Source: a virus. From it: a stretch of DNA of 64,000 nucleotides. This document shows, one piece after another, positions 41,134-48,223 of the stretch (within the stretch, counting starts at the first letter, position 1; each line of letters starts with the position of its first letter). The notes beneath the pieces are model-generated. The model searched no databases. It had not been told where the DNA came from and was given only the letters and a program-made list of their open reading frames with translations. The DNA is taken from IMG/VR virus record IMGVR_UViG_3300036760_000327, positions 42,487-106,486 of that record; one strand, 5' to 3'. The position numbers and the translations under genes were made by a program.

Positions 41134-44100
41134 TTAGCCGGTTACCCCGGTCAACAACCCGTGCTTTTCTTCGTTGTGGAATTCAAATCCGACTTCGCAG
41201 ATGTATTGCAATTTGTTGCTGTCTTTTCAGACGAGTCAAACATTTCTGTTGACTTCTTAATGTTCCCATTAAGTTCGGACTGTGTCTTCTGATCATTAAG
41301 ATCTGGGCTATGTACAGTCTCTACAGGAATTATAAGATCATAAGTTCTATTAATTTTATCTACTTTTTTGATTAAAGAATTAAACGCTTTTGTATATTCT
41401 TTATCATGCACATATCCATTGTCTTTAACTAATGTATTTCTATAATTTAAGAAACTACATATCAAATCAGCAATGGATTTTTTTAAGCCCACCATACATT
41501 TCCTAGTAATGTTTAAAATTCTATGAACATCATTAAACTTTGATATTACCAAACGGTAACATTGTCTAGTTCTTAGTCCATTTGGATTGGATACTGAATA
41601 TATTTTAACTGGATGCTCTAGTTCTTTCTCAAAAACTGATTTAGCCCAATTAATAATACCTATATCAGTATTACTAATCTCTATTCCAAGATGCGGCGAA
41701 CTTAAACAATTCTCACCAGTTCGTTTGTATGGTCTGCATACTCTAATTGAACCTTCTGATTCAATCAACATGCTTAATCTGGCGACGTCTTTAAGCTTCA
41801 TAAAAAGCACCTCCTTGGCATGTCTTACGATCTGATTATTTCCCTCGGCGTTGTCCATTCTAGGACTTTCACCGATTAAATAGCCTTTTACAAGGACCAA
41901 TTGTCGATCCTTCACGAAATCGTCCCCTGGATGTTGAATATCAGCTTCCATGGTCACGTCTCTATTTTGTAAGAAACGATAGACCATTTCATCTAACTTC
42001 AATCCAAAGGCATATCCACCATAAAGAGCGGTATTGCTAACAGAACCAGCATTCTCTAACATATAATCCTTAATCAGATTCAAGGTTCCATGAGGAGAAA
42101 GGTATTGCGCTATCGCAATTCCGTACGTTCTATCTTTGGGGTACATTTGAAGTTTTCCTTGTGCCCACTGGCTGATTACTGAAATAATCAGCGGGGATGC
42201 AAACAGATAAACTTCATCTCCACCAAAGCGCGTCACTGTCCTAATGAATGCCTCAAAATCTGCTTCAGTAAGGATTCCACCCACTGCTGTAACGTTAGTG
42301 TTGATAAAGAAATCAGCTCCACCAGATGTCCGTCTAGCATGGGTAATAGTAGAATCTAATCCCGAAGAAGTGTCTTCTAATCTTTCTCCGTACAAAGCCA
42401 TTCGCTCGATGTCGCGCATAAGCTCGATGCCTTTAACTTTCCGCTCGTATGCACGGTAATTTCCGCCATCAATTGTGTTATTCTGAATCCTTAAGATTCA
42501 ACTCTTTGCATCGCTGCAAAGTTCGGACTGTATCATCATCCATCCCTAATGGAATGGATGCCTTACGTGCGGTCTCTGAGGAAATATATTTAGGTTTGCG
42601 CTGTATTTCATACCGTTCAAACCAACGATTAATTTGTTCTTCAGAAATTGTTTTTCGTAAATTCGTATAGCCTTGTTGTTGCCTCCACTTAATATATTCT
42701 AGCAAAAACATAGCTAAGTATTTCTTATTTCGCAAATAGGGTAAAATAGCATTTAAAAACTTTTTACAGGTATTTAGCCCATTTGATTCGATCTTAAGAG
42801 CCATATTCCATTTTTTATTTCTAAGATTATTCTTTTGCAAACTAAAATGAAAGTTAATGCTTAAAGCATACAAAATATTACTAATTTCCTTAATCATTAT
42901 TTCATCACAGTTCGTAACAGAAATACCTGTCGCTATCCATCCATATTTATGACCGGATGATTTATCCATATCTTTCTTTCTGAAAAACATGATGGAACCT
43001 TCTCCATCAATAATACCAGCTAACCAAGCTAAATCGGTATCTTTTATAATCATTTTATATCTCCTGCTGATTAACCCCACCTTTCTCTTTTACCAAACAG
43101 GTGGAAAGGATACTGGGTTTTTCCAGCATTTTATAAGGTTTTCATTATATCATTACTGATATACGCTGCATGCCTTATACAGCTCGGAATTTAACATAGT
43201 ATTAGTCACCTCAACGGATTTTCTAATAGTCTGTAAATAGTTATAGACTCTTGCGGCTTTGCGACTCTTTGTATAAAGAGCAGTAGAAGGAGATCCTTCT
43301 TCAAAGGCTGCACCGATGATCACCATCGTTGCTGCATTGGCTGCCGAGGCCGCGGCTGTAGCACCATAAGCTCTAATAGCTGTTACAGCGCACGCTGCTG
43401 TAGCTGTTACTAAAATAACTTCGCCGGTTGAAGGAATTTTAACCAAGTCATACTTGTTAAAATAATTACCTTCGCCCGAGGCTACAGTTAATCCAGTAGC
43501 TGCTGACGTAGCAGAAGCTGCTAATGAAGACCAACTCGGATTAAGATCCAGATGTGTATTCTAGTCATTACTGACTAGCTCGGACTTTATCATCATCTTG
43601 CGATGTTTCACGTAAAGTCTCTGAGGAACGGAGTTTTGTCAAATCAAGTACGCTATTAGCCAATCGTGGAAGATGTAACATATTATATCTTTCTGCTTTT
43701 GCGAGTTTATGTTTCTCTATTAACTGATTAACATAATCTCGATCAATATAATCTTTATATCTCCCATCAGGTCCGCGGTTTTTTATTAATTGTTCGCGAT
43801 AATTTGCGTATTCTAGCATGATATCTACTTCTGCTTGTTTGGTTTTTAAGTAAGGACGTATCATTTCTATTAATTTTCTACAACTCCCCGTACTATTACA
43901 AACTATTGTAATAGCATGATTTTGTTTACCGTGTAAATTATAAGCATTAATAGTATAATGAAATTTTAGTCCTAACTTATGCCACATTTCACTAACAGCT
44001 CTAATCATATATGGATTAGTATTACAAACCGTAACTATCATAGAGATAAATGTTGCCATATCACTCTTATTTAATTGTTTTCTTGATTGGTAACACAACA

Positions 44101-44840
44101 TTAAACATCCTTCTCCTTCTATGATAGCCGCTAGCCATGCTTTATCTTGCTCTGACAACATATAATTTCCTTTCCTGCTGATTGTCCCGCCAAAGGAATT
44201 GTCACATAATGTATCCTTGACATAGGAGTTTCCAGCATATGGTGAAATTTTATGAGAACAATGTTGTTTATTCTCAGGCCATTCTACTGTAGTGTTGATG
44301 GCTACCCTTTTGTTAAGCTTTGAAACCAAAACGTACAAAGGCATAAATGTTAACTGCAATTTCGTATTACGATTATTTTTGCAGATCAGACTGTCGCATC
44401 ATCTTTCGATGTCTCCTCGCTCAGTCGTTCACGGTGCTTTCGCTTCCGCCCTGTTGTCCATCTCTGGATGTCCAAGTCAATCAGAGGAGATTTATAGCGG
44501 CCCGCTTTGTCAAGCCGCCTCTGGCTGTAAAAGATAAATTTTATCCAAATTTGTTAATGATTTCAATAAGTTATGAAATCATGCTTGCTCATTTCTGTCA
44601 AGCTCTGCATATTCATTTATATGCAGTTCAGACTGTCGCTTCTACTTTCGTAGTCTCTCCACTCAGTCGTTGCAACTGCACGGCTTTCGCCTGCTTGTTG
44701 AGGGTTGCCATCTCAGGTGTTCCCCATTAATCAGGAGAGATTTTATATGACCAAGTAGTTTACCAAGCCATATCCACCACACGTAGATTTGACAATATGT
44801 TTTGTGAGCCTGTTCCGCCCGTTACCATTGTTGCTGCCAT
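41134..44840 (-). CDS. Major capsid protein, 399 aa from six exons: join(44766-44840, 44513-44545, 44270-44341, 43179-43560, 41907-42469, 41134-41208)
   Basis: The spliced frame is uninterrupted. Junction residues are ...VVDMA|DKIYLLQPEAA|PLYVLVSKL..., VEWPEN|NTHLDLNPSW, NSEL(Y)GGNYRAYERK and GDDFVKD|QYICEVGFEF, ending KHGLLTGVTG. Joined, it resembles SU10-like (DUF5309-type) capsid proteins: YNYLQTIRKSVEVTNT, GIELMRDIERMALYGE, QWAQGKLQMYPKDRTYGI, QYLSPHGTLNL and YGGYAFGLKLDEMVYRFL. Start ATG 44840 has AGGAGGT ten bases upstream; the scaffold-like gene lies just before. Exons are 75, 33, 72, 382, 563 and 75 nt. Unspliced, each fragment meets a stop quickly, so splicing is needed for a capsid. 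Confidence 0.93.
41151..41801 (-). CDS. Intron 5 LAGLIDADG homing endonuclease (216 aa)
   Basis: ATG 41801 is preceded by AAGGAGGTG. LSMLIESEGSIRV is the LAGLIDADG helix (LIESEGS); ISNTDIGIINWAKSVF, YRLVISKFNDVHRIL and MVGLKKSIADLICSFL fit the fold. The frame is also open upstream through exon 5, so an unspliced message could give a capsid-endonuclease fusion. The C-terminal 20 codons read the 3' exon in another frame and the core region (VETVHSPDLNDQKTQSEL) is translated too. Catalytic residues look intact. Confidence 0.85.
   Translation of the reverse strand: MKLKDVARLSMLIESEGSIRVCRPYKRTGENCLSSPHLGIEISNTDIGIINWAKSVFEKELEHPVKIYSVSNPNGLRTRQCYRLVISKFNDVHRILNITRKCMVGLKKSIADLICSFLNYRNTLVKDNGYVHDKEYTKAFNSLIKKVDKINRTYDLIIPVETVHSPDLNDQKTQSELNGNIKKSTEMFDSSEKTATNCNTSAKSDLNSTTKKSTGC
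41209..41906 (-). ncRNA. Group I intron 5 of MCP (698 nt, with homing endonuclease)
   Basis: The 5' exon ends AAGGAT and pairs with GTCCTT inside the intron (P1, U.G at the splice site). The 3' exon starts CAAT, complementary to ATTG just before the guide sequence (P10). The intron ends in G. The P7-like motif ACAGTCCGAAC lies at 41273-41286 on the complementary strand. Removing it joins GDDFVKD to QYICEVGF. The endonuclease frame starts about 105 bases inside and runs past the 3' splice site. Confidence 0.85.
41907..42469 (-). CDS. MCP exon 5 (563 nt)
   Basis: Encodes from the last two bases of a Tyr codon through GGNYRAYERKVKGIELM to GDDFVKD, 187 complete codons. This holds most of the conserved capsid sequence, including QWAQGKLQMYPKDRT and the YGGYAFGL strand. 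Without splicing at its 5' end no start codon with a ribosome site is present; an ATG inside (RDIERM) is not a plausible start. Confidence 0.88.
42470..43178 (-). ncRNA. Group I intron 4 of MCP (709 nt, with homing endonuclease)
   Basis: The 5' exon ends GCTGT, pairing with GCAGC in the intron (P1; U.G at the site). The intron ends in G before ATGGCGGAAAT. The exon junction rebuilds ELYGGNYRAYERK by splitting a Tyr codon after its first base. The P7-like ACAGTCCGAAC is at 42521-42534 (complement). Other possible junctions were tested by hand and either lose the U.G pair or the capsid-family spacing. Confidence 0.83.
42478..43056 (-). CDS. Intron 4 LAGLIDADG homing endonuclease (192 aa)
   Basis: ATG 43056 has AGGAGAT upstream and is preferred over an earlier ATG without a site. 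AWLAGIIDGEGSIMFF is a perfect LAGLIDADG helix; FLNAILPYLRNKKYLAMFL is the later conserved helix and RQQQGYTNLRKTISEEQINRW follows. The C-terminal ISSETARKASIPLG and DDDTVRTLQRC translate the intron catalytic core. The stop lies eight bases before the 3' splice site. Confidence 0.88.
   Translation of the reverse strand, partial: KMIIKDTDLAWLAGIIDGEGSIMFFRKKDMDKSSGHKYGWIATGISVTNCDEIMIKEISNILYALSINFHFSLQKNNLRNKKWNMALKIESNGLNTCKKFLNAILPYLRNKKYLAMFLLEYIKWRQQQGYTNLRKTISEEQINRWFERYEIQRKPKYISSETARKASIPLGMDDDTVRTLQRCKELNLKDSE
43179..43560 (-). CDS. MCP exon 4 (382 nt)
   Basis: Codes for NTHLDLNPSWSSLAASATS through YNYLQTIRKSVEVTNTMLN and SEL, ending in the first base of a Tyr codon. The middle (NKYDLVKIPSTGEVILVTA) is the typical second part of SU10-like capsid proteins. 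The unspliced frame reads KACSVYQ and stops 15 bases after the splice site. Confidence 0.88.
43561..44269 (-). ncRNA. Group I intron 3 of MCP (709 nt, with homing endonuclease)
   Basis: TGAGAAT at the end of exon 3 pairs over seven positions with GTTCTCA in the intron, with U.G at the splice site. AAT of the 3' exon can pair with ATT before the guide (P10). The intron ends GACTAG. P7-like AAAGTCCGAGC at 43578-43591 (complement). An alternative 5' site four codons earlier gives a sensible frame but no P1. Confidence 0.85.
43568..44161 (-). CDS. Intron 3 LAGLIDADG homing endonuclease (197 aa)
   Basis: ATG 44161 follows AGGAAAGGAAATTAT. KAWLAAIIEGEGCLML is the LAGLIDADG helix and LIEMIRPYLKTKQAEVDIML the second conserved helix. 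Toward the C-terminus RSSETLRETSQDDDKVRAS is translated from the intron core and echoes the sequence in intron 4. The frame also extends upstream through the intron start into exon 3. Confidence 0.88.
   Translation of the reverse strand: MLSEQDKAWLAAIIEGEGCLMLCYQSRKQLNKSDMATFISMIVTVCNTNPYMIRAVSEMWHKLGLKFHYTINAYNLHGKQNHAITIVCNSTGSCRKLIEMIRPYLKTKQAEVDIMLEYANYREQLIKNRGPDGRYKDYIDRDYVNQLIEKHKLAKAERYNMLHLPRLANSVLDLTKLRSSETLRETSQDDDKVRASQ
44342..44512 (-). ncRNA. Group I intron 2 of MCP (171 nt, no ORF)
   Basis: P1 is GGCGGCT with GGCCGCT, U.G at the splice site; P10 is a perfect five-base CTTTG/CAAAG between the 3' exon and the start of the intron. The intron ends in G (ATG) before CCTTTGTACG. The P7-like ACAGTCTGATC is at 44384-44397 (complement). 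Only 171 bases, near the lower size limit of a group I core. Related to intron 1 by AACGACTGAG and GACAGTCTGA. Confidence 0.85.
44546..44765 (-). ncRNA. Group I intron 1 of MCP (220 nt, no ORF)
   Basis: ATATGGCT at the end of exon 1 pairs over eight positions with GGTCATAT (P1), U.G at the site. The intron ends in G before GATAAAATT. Hairpins GGCGAAAGCC and CTACGAAAGTAG and the P7-like ACAGTCTGAAC (44625-44639 complement) sit in the usual order for a minimal group I core. Splicing turns DMAW-stop into DMADKIYLLQPEAA. Confidence 0.87.
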
Positions 44841-44850
44841 ATAATTTTTC

Positions 44851-44857
44851 ACCTCCT
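44851..44857 (-). promoter_or_regulatory. Ribosome binding site of MCP exon 1
   Basis: AGGAGGT ten bases upstream of ATG 44840, full complement to the anti-Shine-Dalgarno. It fixes the MCP start in the short first exon and supports translation of exon 1 after splicing. Confidence 0.8.
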
Positions 44858-44885
44858 TCTGTCATAGAATAAAATTACAACTGGA

Positions 44886-45902
44886 CTATTTCTTCGATGC
44901 TAAATCAAGTCCATGCAAGAAATTAGCCGAGACTGGTCCAGCTTTTAACATGTCATCAAACATCTTTTCTTCCTCTGTCATAGGCACTGTGGCATCACGA
45001 GGAGCCATCCTATTTGTAGGAGTAATAGGCATTGTCTGATTAGATGTTAATGGAACCGAGGCATTCCTTCGTTTACGAATCTGTTCTTTCAATCTTTGTT
45101 CAAGTTTTGAAAGAATTTCTTCTTCTGATAATCTTGGCGCAGCCTGTACAGTAGGAGGTACAGAAGTTATAGGAATATTTAATTCCCGTTTCATTGCTTC
45201 TAAAGCAGCAGTTTTACGTCTTTTGGCTTCATCATACACACGAGGAAGCGCATTAGGATTATCATTAACTGATGGATTTTCAGCCACAATTTGACGCATA
45301 AGAGGTCTTAATTCATCAAAATCTGTGTGTTCAGATCTGAATCTATTTACAAAATCTCTTGTGTTTCTAATATTATCGTATTCTGAAAAAGCTGCTGGCA
45401 AAGCAGTCTGGAGCACCGCACGAACAGTCTTTACGACATTTTCTTTTGGTGACTGAATGATTGCCTGATCATCAATTTCATCCAGAGGATCTGGTTGTGA
45501 CCTATTTAGCTCTGTTCCAGTTGCCTGAGATTTCTTTAAAAGTTCCTGAACAATCAGTGATAATTGTGCAATTTGATTGTTGGTTTCTTTTAAAGAATTT
45601 TCTAAGTCATTAGACTTATCAGAAGTTGGCACTTCTGGCCGTGGGGGCTCAGGCTGGGCTACCACGTGCGTTGGTACAACCACGTCTGCTGTTGGTACCG
45701 TTGGTTCGGTAACAGGAGGCGTTGGCGTCACCGGCTCTACAGTCGGGGTGGCAGTTGCTGGAGTTGGACTTGGGGTTGGTTCTTCAACCTTCTTATCCTC
45801 AAAAAGCAATTGCAAATCTGCATCGGAAATTCCGAAGTTACTTGATAGTGTGTCATCCACAATCTGATCAAGTGTTTTTTTAGGTCTACTTTCTTCTGCC
45901 AT
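44886..45902 (-). CDS. Scaffold-like protein upstream of the capsid gene (338 aa)
   Basis: Acidic, Pro/Thr/Val-rich N-terminal third (EEPTPSPTPATATPTVEP), a coiled-coil middle (LENSLKETNNQIAQLSLIVQ) and a basic helical stretch (LEQRLKEQIRKRRNASV) before an end with FLHGLDLASKK. Length, composition and the position directly before MCP are typical of scaffolding proteins. Ends in TAG. No protease motif is visible. Confidence 0.7.
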   Translation of the reverse strand: MAEESRPKKTLDQIVDDTLSSNFGISDADLQLLFEDKKVEEPTPSPTPATATPTVEPVTPTPPVTEPTVPTADVVVPTHVVAQPEPPRPEVPTSDKSNDLENSLKETNNQIAQLSLIVQELLKKSQATGTELNRSQPDPLDEIDDQAIIQSPKENVVKTVRAVLQTALPAAFSEYDNIRNTRDFVNRFRSEHTDFDELRPLMRQIVAENPSVNDNPNALPRVYDEAKRRKTAALEAMKRELNIPITSVPPTVQAAPRLSEEEILSKLEQRLKEQIRKRRNASVPLTSNQTMPITPTNRMAPRDATVPMTEEEKMFDDMLKAGPVSANFLHGLDLASKK

Positions 45903-45928
45903 AATAATTTCTCCTTCTTTTTTGTTTG

Positions 45929-46234
45929 CTATTTCTTTAGCATTTTAAAAGCCTTTTCACCTTCCTCAATCTTTTTATTAACAAAATTGAGCAAGTCGAA
46001 AATTTCCCGTTGTGCTGCTCTAATATCAGTTAATTCTTCAGCCTTGGCCATTAAATATCTTTCTTGAGATATTCTCCGATTAATGAAATTTTCCATCAAA
46101 TGTTTCCATCCTGAAGAACTTACCAAAGCTAAGTACATCCCTCCATCGTCGCAGCTCTTCCTCAGTTTTGATTCCTGTTCTGTTGTTAACTCAACAGATT
46201 TAGTATCATTCATTAATAAATCTTTACGATCCAC
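45929..46234 (-). CDS. Small helical protein (101 aa)
   Basis: Highly charged and helical: TTEQESKLRKSCDDGGMYLALV, FINRRISQERYLMAKAEELTD and LNFVNKKIEEGEKAF. It lies between the 658-residue gene and the scaffold. The composition suits a small assembly factor. Preceded by AAAGGAGGTAATG. Confidence 0.55.
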   Translation of the reverse strand: MDRKDLLMNDTKSVELTTEQESKLRKSCDDGGMYLALVSSSGWKHLMENFINRRISQERYLMAKAEELTDIRAAQREIFDLLNFVNKKIEEGEKAFKMLKK

Positions 46235-46246
46235 ATTACCTCCTTT

Positions 46247-48223
46247 TTAAAATTCCCACTTTCGAGCACCCGTTTTAGGATCATAACTTGTAGGGCTCGG
46301 CAATTCTTCTAAATATGGACTTATCTTTCCTGTTTTATTAACAATCAGTCCGCTACCTTTTCGTGAACCACCACTCATCGGAATATATTTTCCGATCTCT
46401 TCTTTAATCATATCTATTATTTCTTTGTTTTTTATAATATCCTTCTGTTCTTTAACTGCTTGCCGTCCGATAGGTTTATTACTAAACGAACCCCGTTCTG
46501 ATTTCAACAGAGGCCCTGGTGTGCCTTCTGATTTAGATCCAACTTTTTCAAAAAATGTCTGATAAGCGCCTGGCTTAACTTGATTGGATAAATGGGACTT
46601 AATATATTCGGGATCCCATCCCTCGGCTTGCGCCCAATCATTCCAATCAAATCCCTTTTCTAGTTTTTTTATCCTGGTTATTCTATACACATCTCCAGAT
46701 TCATCAAATTTTACCACATCCCCAATCTTTCCAAGAGGTTGACTACGAGTAGTTGCGGTTCTAACCCCATCCTTAATCATTTGCAAAGTAGACGTGCCTT
46801 CTGGATATAAATTATATAAATCTGTACGTACTCCTTCCGCAGGAACCTTATAATACATGGGTTTATATACGGCCATTTCTTTAGAAACAACCCCTGTGAT
46901 TTTTCCACCAGGAGGATTTAATATAACATACTTTGTCCCACCACCCGTTGTGCTTTCTCCAGATACACTCCATCCTTTTTCTATCCATTGATTTGCTTTA
47001 TCTTTAGTTACACGAATTGGGCCACCCTTAGATTTTAATAAAGGCCCTTCTTCTAATTTACTCCATAATTTATCAATTATCTTATTAGCATCTGTTTCAC
47101 CAAATTCTGCTTTAAGAAGATCTTCGTATTTTTTAGCCTGTAATCTTGTATTTAAATGTACATCTTGGGCAATTAATTCTAATTTTAAGGCGGATTTTGG
47201 ATCTTTAGGATCTGTAATACTAGTAATATCTTTCATTAATTTATTTTTAAAAGGACTATCATCAAAATTATTTATTTTAGTCTTTAGGTCATTGGTAAAT
47301 CTAACCCTGGCAAATGGATCAGTTTCTATTTTGGACCTAATCGGATTAGATTCAGTGGTAAAAGTCACAACATCATTATATAAATTTAACAACTTATCTG
47401 AAGTACTAAGTGGTTTAGTTTTAGATAAACCTTGTACTGTACTTTTTATACCCGTTTCTGTTCTAGTGCCTGGAGTTTGTAATAATTTCCACATTTCCTC
47501 TTTAGCTTCTGGAGTAAATGGAATTGGTCCAGACGAAAGCGGCAAATCTAATTTCTTGGCCACTTGTTCCGCCAAAGTATCCTCTATAAGTCTGGCCCCG
47601 AATTCTTCTCTTAATAAATTAGGAGGTACGCCTAATTTAGTTAATGCAGTTTCAGTACCAGTTGGTGATTTCATATATAAATCGTACACTAAATTTTTAA
47701 TTTCTGGATCCATGGCCTGTAATCCATGCCCAGCTCCTTCATGCAACAAAGCCGTAGGATCAGGTCTATATATATTTGCAGTACCTAATGGTCGTAATGG
47801 AGAAGGTGAAAGATATTCAGCAATTGAACTTGGGCGCCTTTCTAAAGGTTGAAATAAATTTACCGGCATTTCCTTTGTAATAGCTCCAACACGAGGAGCT
47901 ATTTCTTCAGCCGCCGCACCAACCCGTTTAATTGTATCCAGTGATTTTAATATCTGGGGTGATGTTAATGGGGATGTTTTATAAATAAAACCAGCGGGAC
48001 CACCCATCATTCCAGATGGGTCAGCCAACCCTAAGGCTCGTGCAAGACCATATATAAGTTTAGGCAAATCTGGTCCTATATTTGGTCCTGGTTGTTGTCC
48101 CAATAATGATTGATATTTATTGCCTTGTGTAAATGGACCCAGTACTGCATTCTTAATTTGTTCTGCTATTTCCTGTCCACTTTCTGGAGGCGACATTTGA
48201 ATAGGTGCTAATAAATCTGCCAT
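46247..48223 (-). CDS. Large protein between portal and scaffold, with HExxxH and ASCH-like segments
   Basis: ALLHEGAGHGLQAM at about residue 160 has HE and a following H with one extra residue compared with HExxH, so peptidase activity is doubtful but possible. Near residues 500-580 KDGVRTATTRSQPLGKIGDVVKF and VYRITRIKKLEKGFDWNDWAQ resemble an ASCH (RNA-binding) fold. Elsewhere the protein is Pro/Gly-rich. It overlaps the portal gene by one base. It may be a multidomain virion protein delivered with the DNA. Confidence 0.6.
   Translation of the reverse strand: MADLLAPIQMSPPESGQEIAEQIKNAVLGPFTQGNKYQSLLGQQPGPNIGPDLPKLIYGLARALGLADPSGMMGGPAGFIYKTSPLTSPQILKSLDTIKRVGAAAEEIAPRVGAITKEMPVNLFQPLERRPSSIAEYLSPSPLRPLGTANIYRPDPTALLHEGAGHGLQAMDPEIKNLVYDLYMKSPTGTETALTKLGVPPNLLREEFGARLIEDTLAEQVAKKLDLPLSSGPIPFTPEAKEEMWKLLQTPGTRTETGIKSTVQGLSKTKPLSTSDKLLNLYNDVVTFTTESNPIRSKIETDPFARVRFTNDLKTKINNFDDSPFKNKLMKDITSITDPKDPKSALKLELIAQDVHLNTRLQAKKYEDLLKAEFGETDANKIIDKLWSKLEEGPLLKSKGGPIRVTKDKANQWIEKGWSVSGESTTGGGTKYVILNPPGGKITGVVSKEMAVYKPMYYKVPAEGVRTDLYNLYPEGTSTLQMIKDGVRTATTRSQPLGKIGDVVKFDESGDVYRITRIKKLEKGFDWNDWAQAEGWDPEYIKSHLSNQVKPGAYQTFFEKVGSKSEGTPGPLLKSERGSFSNKPIGRQAVKEQKDIIKNKEIIDMIKEEIGKYIPMSGGSRKGSGLIVNKTGKISPYLEELPSPTSYDPKTGARKWEF

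Noticed and set aside
41151-42419. One 422-codon gene
   Set aside because: It joins capsid exon 5 to the intron endonuclease. P1/P10 pairing and the KHGLLTGVTG end in another frame show that this is exon plus intron ORF, not a normal gene.
43153-43446. Separate 97-aa Ala-rich protein
   Set aside because: It is the middle of MCP exon 4 read to the first stop in intron 4.
47292-47852. 186-codon frame on the plus strand
   Set aside because: Lies wholly opposite a well-supported minus-strand gene, has no ribosome site and an unlikely composition.
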